Assembly: GCA_900321055.1 (NCBI GenBank)
Contig: ONUQ01000024.1
Coordinates: 1 to 16,321 of the forward strand
DNA: 16,321 nucleotides
Direction: 5' to 3'
Origin: an uncultured Elusimicrobia bacterium
GTDB taxonomy: Bacteria > Elusimicrobiota > Endomicrobiia > Endomicrobiales > Endomicrobiaceae
The translations under genes and the position numbers were made by a program. Below the pieces are notes generated by a model. That model was not told where the DNA came from and did no database searches. It worked only from the letters and a program-made list of their open reading frames with translations. Positions 8,423 through 15,210 of the stretch are shown here, in pieces (the stretch's first letter is position 1; the number at the start of each line of letters is the position of its first letter).

Positions 8423-8932
8423 TTATATAACCCCAATATAAGGTAACCCTCTGTACTTACCATTATAGTCTAACCCATACCCAACGACAAATTCATTGTT
8501 TATCGTAAAACCAAAATAATCAATTTTAATGTCTTTGTGTTTTTTTAGTTTCTTGTCTATTAAAACACAAGACTTAATACTGTTAACTTTTTTCTTTAAA
8601 AATAAATTTTTAATATAGGAGAGAGTTTTTCCTGTATCACAAATATCTTCAATTAACAGAACATCTTTGCCATTAACATCTGACACCGTATCATATAAAA
8701 ATTTTATTTTTCCGGAAGATTTTGTACCTTTATATGATGAAACTCGTATAAAATCTATTTCAAAATCTATTTTTAACTTTCTTATTATGTCGCTACAAAA
8801 AATTACACTTCCTGACAAAATTGATACGATGACTAAGTTCTTATTTTTAAAATCTTTATTTATTTGTCGTGCAATTTTATTTATTTTATTCTTTATCTCG
8901 GTTTCTGAAATTAAAACTTTTATTTTTTTCAT
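8423..8932 (-). CDS. hpt: Hypoxanthine(-guanine) phosphoribosyltransferase
   Basis: The enzyme salvages hypoxanthine or guanine with PRPP to give IMP or GMP. The 169-residue protein has normal length. It shows VSILSGSVIFCSDI (36-49, the pyrophosphate-binding loop region), the flexible-loop SSYKGT (65-70), the PRPP motif LLIEDICDTGKT (92-103) and the C-terminal signature FVVGYGLDYNGKYRGLPYIG (148-167). It is the first gene of the minus-strand operon and sits 18 bp before ftsH. The leader is short (about 18 nt) and lacks a visible Shine-Dalgarno. In many bacteria tilS lies directly upstream of hpt; here there is only a non-coding spacer. Confidence 0.95.
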   Translation of the reverse strand: MKKIKVLISETEIKNKINKIARQINKDFKNKNLVIVSILSGSVIFCSDIIRKLKIDFEIDFIRVSSYKGTKSSGKIKFLYDTVSDVNGKDVLLIEDICDTGKTLSYIKNLFLKKKVNSIKSCVLIDKKLKKHKDIKIDYFGFTINNEFVVGYGLDYNGKYRGLPYIGVI

Positions 8933-8957
8933 TATTTTTCAATATATTTTGAATATA

Positions 8958-8986
8958 ATTATAACGAAAAACAACATATAAATCAA
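8958..8986 (-). promoter_or_regulatory. Sigma70-type promoter of the hpt-ftsH-folE-folP-cdaA-glgP-HAD operon
   Basis: Read on the minus strand, TTGATT (8986-8981) and a perfect TATAAT (8963-8958) are separated by exactly 17 nt. The predicted transcription start near 8951 leaves a leader of about 18 nt before the hpt ATG. It is one of the best promoter matches in the window. Confidence 0.82.
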
Positions 8987-9239
8987 GAGAGCGTAGTTCA
9001 ATACATATAGGGTTTTCAGAAAGAACAATCTGATATAATATTTTTATTTAAAAAAGTCGTAGAACTGTAGACTAAGCATAATTGAATTTTTATATTAAAT
9101 ATAAAAAATTTAGTATATGGTATGTATAAATAAAATTTGTAAAACAATTTTAAAATCATTATAATTATTTAAAATTTAAATATATATTGAATTCAATAAT
9201 GATTTGTTGCCGATATTAACTTAAAAAACAATAAATTAG
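8987..9239. other. Very AT-rich divergent spacer without a recognisable gene
   Basis: This part of the 363-375 bp gap between the divergent hpt and recX genes has even lower GC than the genes around it and many stops in all frames checked. I found no tRNA, no tilS remnant and no convincing DnaA-box cluster. It contains the 14-bp palindrome listed separately. It probably serves as promoter and regulatory DNA or is decayed sequence. Confidence 0.5.
9185..9198. repeat. 14-bp perfect palindrome, operator-like
   Basis: TATTGAATTCAATA is identical to its reverse complement. It lies about 42 bp upstream of the candidate recX -35 element and about 200 bp upstream of the hpt promoter. In such AT-rich DNA chance palindromes are common, so an operator role is only a possibility. 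Confidence 0.3.
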
Positions 9240-9268
9240 TTGAAGTCGTGGTGGTGTTTTAATATAAA
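9240..9268 (+). promoter_or_regulatory. Candidate promoter of recX
   Basis: TTGAAG (9240-9245) and TATAAA (9263-9268) are separated by 17 nt. The predicted start near 9275 leaves a leader of about 33 nt to the ATG at 9308. Confidence 0.55.
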
Positions 9269-9307
9269 AATTAAAAATGCTAAAATGAATGTTTATTGAG
9301 TATATTT

Positions 9308-9946
9308 ATGCCAAATATTGTAGAAATAAAAAAATATCCTAAAATTAAAAACTATTTTAAAGTATTATTTGATAACGAATCTGCAATATTAATTGATGCA
9401 CAAACAATAGTTGTTTTTGGACTTAAAAAAAATTTAGAAATAGATGATACTACTTTTAGTAAGATATTAAAACATAACAATTCAAACAGAATTACAAGTT
9501 ATGCACTATATTTAATATCTCAAAGAATGTATAGTAAAAAAAGTTTATCGGATAAATTGGCAAGTCGCGGGTTTGAAAAAGAAGATATAGAAAAAGTTAT
9601 AAACAGATTTATTGAACTTAATTATATAAACGATGAACAGTTTGCTCAAAATTTAGTTGAATATTTAAAGACTAAGGGCAAAGGTCCTTTTTATATAAAA
9701 AATGAGTTAAAACGGCACGATATAGATTCTGAAATAATTGAAAATGTTTTGGATAATAACGAAGAAAATGAACCTTACAGTCAAATAATTTCTATAATAA
9801 AGAAAAAGTTTGCGAAGTTTGACGGTAAAGATAAAAAAGAAGTTAGAAAAATTGCTATGTTTTTTCAAAGAAGAGGTTTTTGTAGTCAGGATATAGCAAA
9901 AGCTTTTAGAGAATTTTGCAATTATGATGATGAAGATAATATATAA
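9308..9946 (+). CDS. recX: Regulatory protein RecX
   Basis: RecX binds RecA filaments and modulates recombination and the SOS response. The protein is helical and basic. It shows family-typical segments: ALYLISQRMYSKKSLSDKLA, then RGFEKEDIEKVINRFIELNY, then YINDEQFAQNLVEYL, then KGKGPFYIKNELKRHDI. These correspond to the tandem three-helix repeats of RecX. I chose the ATG at 9308 (212 residues) because it has a weak GAG element 7 nt upstream. A TTG at 9296 would add four residues and has no better ribosome-binding site. The C terminus ends in an acidic DDEDNI. It is not next to recA. A separate promoter is proposed just upstream. Confidence 0.88.
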   Translation: MPNIVEIKKYPKIKNYFKVLFDNESAILIDAQTIVVFGLKKNLEIDDTTFSKILKHNNSNRITSYALYLISQRMYSKKSLSDKLASRGFEKEDIEKVINRFIELNYINDEQFAQNLVEYLKTKGKGPFYIKNELKRHDIDSEIIENVLDNNEENEPYSQIISIIKKKFAKFDGKDKKEVRKIAMFFQRRGFCSQDIAKAFREFCNYDDEDNI

Positions 9947-10042
9947 ATAACAGAAAATTTGATGAATAGAAGTATGACGATGTTTGAATTTGTTGAAAAG
10001 CAGTTGCAGATAATTTGTTCAAGAATAAAAATTTATTGTCGG

Positions 10043-10071
10043 TTGTTATTTATATGTTATATTATTATATA
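10043..10071 (+). promoter_or_regulatory. Candidate promoter of purH
   Basis: TTGTTA (10043-10048) and TATATA (10066-10071) are 17 nt apart, inside the 208-bp recX-purH gap. The surrounding AT-richness allows other registers, such as TTGTCG with a TATATT. The predicted start falls in the inverted repeat that follows, leaving a leader of about 75 nt. Confidence 0.45.
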
Positions 10072-10090
10072 TAGCTACATATAGTAGCTA
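10072..10090 (+). promoter_or_regulatory. Inverted repeat overlapping the predicted purH transcription start (operator-like)
   Basis: TAGCTAC, a 5-nt spacer, and GTAGCTA form a perfect 7-bp inverted repeat immediately after the candidate -10. It is less AT-only than its surroundings. The position fits a repressor site or a hairpin at the mRNA 5' end. No T tract follows, so it is not a terminator. I do not recognise the regulator. Confidence 0.4.
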
Positions 10091-10154
10091 CGGTCATAAG
10101 ATAGAGAAGTTTTATATTACAATAAGTTATTAAATATCAAGGAGAGTAACAAAA

Positions 10155-11708
10155 ATGGCAACGGCATTGTTAAGTGTTTGCGACAAAACAGGAATAGTTG
10201 AATTTGCTAAAGAATTAAAATCTTTAGGATTTGATATTATTTCCAGCGGAGGTACAGCAAAAAAATTAAAAGAAAATTCCATTGATTGTAAAGAAATATC
10301 GGATGTTACGGGATTTCCTGAAATGCTGGACGGAAGAGTTAAAACATTAAATCCGAAAATACACGGTGGAATTCTTGCAAGAAGAGATATTCCTAAACAT
10401 TTGGAACAATTAAAAAGTTTTGGAATTGCAACGATAGATATAGTTGCCGTGAATTTGTATCCTTTTGAAGAAACAGCAAAAAAAATTGCAAAACCGCAGG
10501 ATAAAAATATTTCTCAAGATATAATAGAGAATATAGATATCGGCGGAGTTACTCTTATAAGAGCAGCAGCTAAAAACTATAAAGATGTTTTGATAGTTTG
10601 TGATCCTGCGGATTATTCGGCAATTATTGAAAATTTAAAAAGTAAAACAATAACGGAAGAATTTAAATTAAATCTTGCCGCTAAAGGTTTCAGACATACG
10701 GCATACTATGACGGATTAATATCAAACTATTTGTCTTATGAAGAATTTCCTACACAACAAGCCATTCCTTTGAAGAAAATCTCTTCTTTAAGATATGGAG
10801 AAAATCCTCACCAAAAAGCTTCTTTATATAGCTTTGGTAATGAAGAAAATTCATGCGGAGTTATTGGTGCAAAGCAACTTCACGGTAAGGAACTTTCATA
10901 TAACAATTATTTGGATTTGGAAGCAGCATGGAGATTGGTTCATGAATTTGATAATCCTGCATGTGCAATAATAAAACACAATAATCCTTGCGGTTGTGCG
11001 GAAGGCAAAGATGTAAAAGATGCATATTTGAAAGCATTGGCTTGTGATTCGGTAAGTGCTTTTGGCGGAATTCTTGCTTTTAATATGGTTGTAGATAAAT
11101 CTGTTGCGGAAGAAATATCAAAACTTTTTGTTGAATGTGTAATAGCTCCGGATTTTTGTAAAGATGCTTTGGATATTTTGACAAGTAAGAAAAATATAAG
11201 ATTGTTAAAACAACCGAACAAATATGTTAAAAAGGCATCAACGGAATACAGACTGTTATCGGATGGTATGCTTGTTCAAGATAGAGACGAACAGCTTTTA
11301 AGTGAAACAAAAATAATCACAAAGAGAGAACCTACAAAAGAAGAAAAAGAATCTTTAGAATTTGCATGGAAAATTTGTAAACATGTTAAATCAAATGCGA
11401 TAGTTCTTGTTAGGGGAAAACAGACGGTTGGTGTCGGTGCGGGACAAATGAGCAGAATAGATTCTTTAAATATAGCAATCAAGAAAATGAAAGAAGCAAA
11501 ATTTGAAATTGATGAAACAAAGTACCCTTTAGTACTTGCTTCAGATGCATTCTTCCCGTTCCCGGATGTAGTAGAAGGTGCATCAAAAGAAAATGTTACG
11601 GCAATTATTCAACCGGGAGGTTCCATTAAAGATAATCTTTCCATAGATTTATGTAATGAAAAAAATATTGCAATGATATTTACGGGAATGAGACATTTTA
11701 AACATTAA
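10155..11708 (+). CDS. purH: Bifunctional AICAR formyltransferase / IMP cyclohydrolase
   Basis: PurH carries out the last two steps of de novo IMP synthesis, using 10-formyltetrahydrofolate. The 517 residues match the usual length. The N-terminal MGS-like cyclohydrolase domain (about 1-195) has LLSVCDKTG (5-13), the SSGGTAK phosphate-binding loop (30-36), FPEMLDGRVKTLNPKIHGG (54-72) and NLYPFEET. The formyltransferase domain has SLRYGENPHQ (211-220), the catalytic pair Lys274-His275 in IIKHNNPCG, SAFGGILAFN (301-310), and a C-terminal half with FFPFPDVVE and GMRHFKH. The ATG is preceded by AAGGAG, spaced 10 nt. It stands alone rather than in a pur operon, and has its own candidate promoter and operator-like repeat. 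It links purine synthesis to the folate genes across the divergent spacer. Confidence 0.97.
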   Translation: MATALLSVCDKTGIVEFAKELKSLGFDIISSGGTAKKLKENSIDCKEISDVTGFPEMLDGRVKTLNPKIHGGILARRDIPKHLEQLKSFGIATIDIVAVNLYPFEETAKKIAKPQDKNISQDIIENIDIGGVTLIRAAAKNYKDVLIVCDPADYSAIIENLKSKTITEEFKLNLAAKGFRHTAYYDGLISNYLSYEEFPTQQAIPLKKISSLRYGENPHQKASLYSFGNEENSCGVIGAKQLHGKELSYNNYLDLEAAWRLVHEFDNPACAIIKHNNPCGCAEGKDVKDAYLKALACDSVSAFGGILAFNMVVDKSVAEEISKLFVECVIAPDFCKDALDILTSKKNIRLLKQPNKYVKKASTEYRLLSDGMLVQDRDEQLLSETKIITKREPTKEEKESLEFAWKICKHVKSNAIVLVRGKQTVGVGAGQMSRIDSLNIAIKKMKEAKFEIDETKYPLVLASDAFFPFPDVVEGASKENVTAIIQPGGSIKDNLSIDLCNEKNIAMIFTGMRHFKH

Positions 11709-11710
11709 AA

Positions 11711-11799
11711 TTTAGGACGGATATATGGGAAAATTGAGAAATGGTGAACATAGAAAAAATAAACCGCAAATCAATTTTTCAGATACATCCGTCCTTAAA
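11711..11799 (+). repeat. Long inverted repeat downstream of purH, pairing a Shine-Dalgarno with its complement
   Basis: The left arm AGGACGGAT (11714-11722) is perfectly complementary to ATCCGTCCT (11787-11795). Pairing extends outward as TTT/AAA past a one-base bulge and inward by three pairs past a mismatch. The enclosed 64 nt hold most of a 25-codon reading frame, whose AGGA ribosome-binding site lies in the left arm. No T tract follows, so it is not a classical terminator. It could be an mRNA switch, a small RNA structure or a tiny inverted-repeat element. Confidence 0.5.
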
Positions 11800-11802
11800 T
11801 AA
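11725..11802 (+). CDS. Possible 25-residue small protein or leader peptide
   Basis: An ATG at 11725 opens 25 codons ending in TAA at 11800-11802. The peptide starts MGKLRNGEHRKNK, is basic in its first half and has no membrane segment. An AGGA element lies about 7 nt upstream. The stop is 18 nt before the ATG of the PLD-like gene, which itself lacks a ribosome-binding site, so translation of this frame could feed ribosomes to that gene. I recognise no family, and at this length an open frame can arise by chance. Confidence 0.3.
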   Translation: MGKLRNGEHRKNKPQINFSDTSVLK

Positions 11803-11820
11803 ATATATATACATTAAATT

Positions 11821-13794
11821 ATGTTAAAATATTTCTTATCACTTTATTTCCTGTTAATATTTGTGTTGAATGCTTTTCCTTCACAAGAAACAAAAATAGA
11901 TTTAGCAAAAGTAGCCAATTATTTACTCAGACCGTCAAGAGTTTTTTTTATAAAAAACAAGTTATATTTTGATTATGGGGTAAAAAATCTTTATCTTTCA
12001 TTAAGAGTTCCGAAAACTCATAAAAAAGGTGAATTAAAGAGATTGAAATTGGATGCCCAAAATATTACTAAAAAAGAAAACAAAATTGAAAATATAGAAA
12101 TTTTATCACAAGAAATTTATCAGAAAATAACAACACAATTGGCTACGGAAAATAAAATAAAAAAAAATACTAATTTATTCAATTATAACTATAAAGATAC
12201 ATTAGGTGTTACAAGGGAAATAGAAACAGAAGTCAGTTTTAATCTGAATAAAAAAAATACTAATTTAAAAAAAGAATTAAAAAACGAAAAAAAATCAGAT
12301 AAAAAAATATCAAAAAAAATAAGAGATAATTTTATAAACATTTCTAAACAATATTCTAAAAATACTAAGTTTGTTATTTTGACTGATAATATTGCAGATA
12401 TAGTATATATATATGTTGATACCGAAAAAAATCTGTTAATTCCATTGATTTTACCTCCGTATCAGAAAACAAAAAAAGATACAAATTTCTTTTATTTAAG
12501 CGGGAATTTTCTGTATACTTTTATTGTTAGAAATCATATTGTTCCAATAATAAAATCACCTTTTACTTCAATTTACAGACTTTTTTCTACAAGCTCGTCA
12601 ACATTAATGGAATTTATACCTAACAATATGAATGAAGATTTTTACTTAAAAACAAACGATGGTGATGCAATGATGGACTTACGGGATTTTAACAGGTTTT
12701 TAGACGAATATTTAGGAACGGAAGAATTTAAGGCAAACATAAAATTGCTTATAGATGGTGAAGAATTCTTTAACGATTTTTTAAATTCTGCCAAATTTGC
12801 TACTAAATCAATATTTATAGAAACTTATATTTTTAAAACAGATACTTTTTGTATGGAAATAATAAATTTTCTAAAAAAAGTTTCGGAAAAAATAGATGTC
12901 AGAGTTGTAATAGACTGTTTTGGAAGTTTAAGTAATAAGGCAACTCAAGATTCTATTATAAAAGATTATCAAAAATCAAGTGATATTATAAGTACTTTAA
13001 AAGAAAACTCAAAAATAAAAGTTAGAATACATCCTGATACATGGTTAATTTCCGACCATAGAAAAATATTTTTAATTGATAATAAAAAAGCATATTTAGG
13101 CGGAATGAATATTGCCAGTGAATATAGATATACTTGGCATGATATTATGGTATCTTTAGAAGGACCAATAGTTAATCCTCTAATGAAAATATTTAAAAAA
13201 GTGTGGGATTTTTCCGGAGCGGGAGGGGATTTTGCCGTTGCATATAGAAGTTTATTTACCAAATCAAAAGAATTAAATAATACGGAAACCGATGATATGA
13301 TAAATGTTAGAATTTTAACAACAAGTTCTACAGATTATCAAATATATGATGCTCAAATTGAAGCTATCAGACGAGCAAAAAAAAGAATATATATAGAAAA
13401 TCCGTACTTTACCGAAAAAGTGTTAGCTGAAGAATTAGTTCTTGCAAAAAAAAGAGGTGTTGATGTAAAAATAATATTACCTGCGGTAAACGATATGGTT
13501 TTATATGATAAAATAAACTTAAAAATAGCAAATTATTTTATAGAAAACGGGATAGAAGTTTATTTATATCCGACAATGAATCATGTGAAAGCAGCAATTT
13601 ACGATAATTGGGCTTGTTTGGGAAGTGCAAATTTTAATAAACTGAGTATGTTTAAAAACAGAGAAATTAATATTGCTTTTTATGATGAAAAAACCGTAAA
13701 CGAACTGCTGGAACGATTATTTATGAAAGATTTTGAAGTTTCGGAAAAATATGAAGAAAAAGTAGAAATTCCGTTTGTATATTATTTGATGTAA
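11821..13794 (+). CDS. Phospholipase D-superfamily protein, cardiolipin synthase-like, with a long N-terminal region
   Basis: Two complete HKD motifs mark a PLD-type transferase or hydrolase: His413-x-Lys415-x4-Asp420 followed by GGMN, and His588-x-Lys590-x4-Asp595 followed by GSANF. This arrangement is typical of bacterial cardiolipin synthases, which exchange phosphatidyl groups at the membrane. The N terminus (MLKYFLSLYFLLIFVLNAFPSQ) is a signal peptide or membrane anchor. Residues about 65-180 are rich in Lys, Asn and Glu with poly-A codon runs, and residues up to about 290 match nothing I know, so the protein is longer (657) than usual cardiolipin synthases (about 400-510). The C terminus ends shortly after the second HKD. 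No Shine-Dalgarno is visible before the ATG. It may be co-transcribed with purH. An exported PLD nuclease or lipase cannot be excluded. Confidence 0.85.
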   Translation: MLKYFLSLYFLLIFVLNAFPSQETKIDLAKVANYLLRPSRVFFIKNKLYFDYGVKNLYLSLRVPKTHKKGELKRLKLDAQNITKKENKIENIEILSQEIYQKITTQLATENKIKKNTNLFNYNYKDTLGVTREIETEVSFNLNKKNTNLKKELKNEKKSDKKISKKIRDNFINISKQYSKNTKFVILTDNIADIVYIYVDTEKNLLIPLILPPYQKTKKDTNFFYLSGNFLYTFIVRNHIVPIIKSPFTSIYRLFSTSSSTLMEFIPNNMNEDFYLKTNDGDAMMDLRDFNRFLDEYLGTEEFKANIKLLIDGEEFFNDFLNSAKFATKSIFIETYIFKTDTFCMEIINFLKKVSEKIDVRVVIDCFGSLSNKATQDSIIKDYQKSSDIISTLKENSKIKVRIHPDTWLISDHRKIFLIDNKKAYLGGMNIASEYRYTWHDIMVSLEGPIVNPLMKIFKKVWDFSGAGGDFAVAYRSLFTKSKELNNTETDDMINVRILTTSSTDYQIYDAQIEAIRRAKKRIYIENPYFTEKVLAEELVLAKKRGVDVKIILPAVNDMVLYDKINLKIANYFIENGIEVYLYPTMNHVKAAIYDNWACLGSANFNKLSMFKNREINIAFYDEKTVNELLERLFMKDFEVSEKYEEKVEIPFVYYLM

Positions 13795-13882
13795 GAAAGA
13801 TTATAATTTGATTTTACGGTTGAATTTGAAAAGTTAATATGACTTTATCAAATTGATTTATTTAGAATCAAAAAATAAAAAA

Positions 13883-13915
13883 TCCTTGTTTCTGTATGAT
13901 ATAAGGAGTTTTTTT
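13883..13915 (+). terminator. Intrinsic terminator after the PLD-like gene
   Basis: TCCTTGT (13883-13889) pairs with ATAAGGA (13901-13907), with one G-U pair and an 11-nt loop. Seven T residues follow at 13909-13915. It lies about 90 bp past the stop at 13794 and probably ends the purH-PLD transcript. The rest of the 323-bp gap up to lipA holds the lipA promoter and no convincing gene. Confidence 0.7.
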
Positions 13916-14019
13916 AATATGGATTGATTTAAAAATTTTTTATTAGTAATGTTTTCAAACAAGTTTTTTTCTTTTCCGGTATGAACAAAAGTGAAATAAT
14001 TTATATGAAATACAAAAAA

Positions 14020-14048
14020 TTGACACAAGAAAATCTAAATAATAAAAT
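14020..14048 (+). promoter_or_regulatory. Sigma70-type promoter of lipA
   Basis: A perfect TTGACA (14020-14025) and TAAAAT (14043-14048) are separated by 17 nt. The predicted start near 14055 gives a leader of about 63 nt before the lipA ATG. Confidence 0.75.
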
Positions 14049-14117
14049 TTCTAAAAGAGATGATTTCAAACTATAATCCGTAAGCTAAAATATAAGGCAA
14101 TTTTTAAGAAGGTACAA

Positions 14118-14969
14118 ATGGAAAAAAAAAGAATAAGTTTAGCAGAACTTGATGAATTGAAAAATCAATTTAAACATAACGGGCTTCATACCGTTTGCCA
14201 AAGTGCAAAATGTCCAAATATCGGAGAGTGTTTTAAAAACAAAACGGCAACATTTATGATACTTGGAGATATTTGTTCCAGAAATTGTGCTTTTTGTGCT
14301 ACACAACACGGAACACCTTTACCGATTGATTTACAAGAACCGCAAAAACTTGCCGATACAATAAAAAAATTAAAATTAAATTATGTAGTTATAACCTCTG
14401 TTACAAGGGATGATTTAGACGATTGCGGAGCAACACATTTTAAAACGGTAGTTAATACTTTAAAAAAAGAAATACCACATTTGAAAATTGAACTTTTAGT
14501 TCCTGATTTTAAAGGAATAACCGAAAATCTTGACATAGTTTTATCAACAAAATTTGAAGTTTTTGGGCATAATATAGAAACGGTTCCATCTTTATATAAA
14601 TTTAGAAAACAGGCAGATTATGGCAGATCTTTAAAAGTTTTGGAGTATGCTAAGAAAAAAGGTTTTATAACAAAAACAGGAATTATGCTTGGGCTTGGTG
14701 AAAGTAAAGAAGAATTGTTAAAATTATTTGATGATATAAAAAAAATAAATTGTGATATTTTAACAGTAGGACAATATATTAAACCACAGAAAAACAATGT
14801 AGATATTATAAAAGAATATTCTCAGGAAGAGTTTGATTATTTTAAGCAAAAAGCTATGGAGACAGGTATAAAAATTTGTATTAGCGGAAGATATATCAGA
14901 AGTTCATATTTTGCTGATAAATCTTATAATAATTTACAAAATAAAATTGGACTTAAAGTATTGATGTAA
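14118..14969 (+). CDS. lipA: Lipoyl synthase (radical SAM)
   Basis: LipA inserts two sulfur atoms into octanoyl groups on the E2 or GcvH proteins of 2-oxoacid dehydrogenase and glycine-cleavage complexes. Both [4Fe-4S] sites are intact. The auxiliary cluster has Cys27, Cys32 and Cys38 in the C-x4-C-x5-C motif, with the RSSY signature near 261-264 supplying its serine ligand. The radical-SAM cluster has Cys53, Cys57 and Cys60 in CSRNCAFC. Other family signatures are VVITSVTRDDL, HNIETVPSLY, GIMLGLGES and DILTVGQY. At 283 residues it is slightly short, because the usual N-terminal lead-in is reduced. The ATG has a good AAGAAGG ribosome-binding site. LipB, a lipoate ligase and the acceptor proteins are not in the window. 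Confidence 0.96.
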   Translation: MEKKRISLAELDELKNQFKHNGLHTVCQSAKCPNIGECFKNKTATFMILGDICSRNCAFCATQHGTPLPIDLQEPQKLADTIKKLKLNYVVITSVTRDDLDDCGATHFKTVVNTLKKEIPHLKIELLVPDFKGITENLDIVLSTKFEVFGHNIETVPSLYKFRKQADYGRSLKVLEYAKKKGFITKTGIMLGLGESKEELLKLFDDIKKINCDILTVGQYIKPQKNNVDIIKEYSQEEFDYFKQKAMETGIKICISGRYIRSSYFADKSYNNLQNKIGLKVLM

Positions 14970-15010
14970 TCATGGTAATATCTGCTACACCATAAATTTT
15001 CAGGTGTGTG

Positions 15011-15039
15011 TTGACAAAATAAAATTTTTTTAGTAAACT
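15011..15039 (+). promoter_or_regulatory. Promoter of tRNA-Val
   Basis: A perfect TTGACA (15011-15016) and TAAACT (15034-15039) are 17 nt apart. The predicted start near 15046 lies about 37 nt before the mature tRNA end. The downstream hydrolase gene may be transcribed from it as well. Confidence 0.7.
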
Positions 15040-15082
15040 ATCAAACAGAAGTTAGTTTTAGAGGTTGCTTTTTTTCACACAT

Positions 15083-15156
15083 GGGCAGTTAGCTCAGCTA
15101 GGGAGAGCATCTCCCTTACAAGGAGGAGGTCGCAGGTTCAATCCCTGCACTGCCCA
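15083..15156 (+). tRNA. tRNA-Val (anticodon UAC)
   Basis: A full cloverleaf can be drawn. The acceptor stem is GGGCAGT (15083-15089) with ACTGCCC (15149-15155) and discriminator A15156. The D stem is GCTC/GAGC. The anticodon stem TCTCC/GGAGG closes the loop CTTACAA, whose anticodon TAC sits at 15117-15119. The T stem GCAGG/CCTGC closes TTCAATC. The CCA end is not encoded (TTTT follows), so it must be added after transcription. Confidence 0.97.
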
Positions 15157-15210
15157 TTTTTCTTAGGTTTCTGTGTAGTAAAAAATCAAAATAAAATTAG
15201 TGGAGTTATT

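Noticed and set aside
8990..9075. Degenerate tRNA suggested by a GCGTAGTTCAAT-like string
   Set aside because: No acceptor, anticodon or T stem can be formed.
8987..9239. Replication origin in the AT-rich divergent spacer
   Set aside because: No cluster of DnaA-box-like sequences and no dnaA, dnaN or gidA neighbours.
9962..10084. 40-codon plus-strand ORF between recX and purH
   Set aside because: No ribosome-binding site; its second half is a hydrophobic translation of AT-rich promoter DNA and it ends inside the operator-like repeat.
13981..14076. 31-codon plus-strand ORF (starts MNKSEIIYMK) upstream of lipA
   Set aside because: It has no ribosome-binding site and overlaps a near-perfect TTGACA/TAAAAT promoter, so chance is the better explanation.
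14987..15007. Small hairpin ACACC/GGTGT after lipA as a terminator
   Set aside because: Only 5-6 bp and not followed by a T tract; it lies just before the tRNA promoter.
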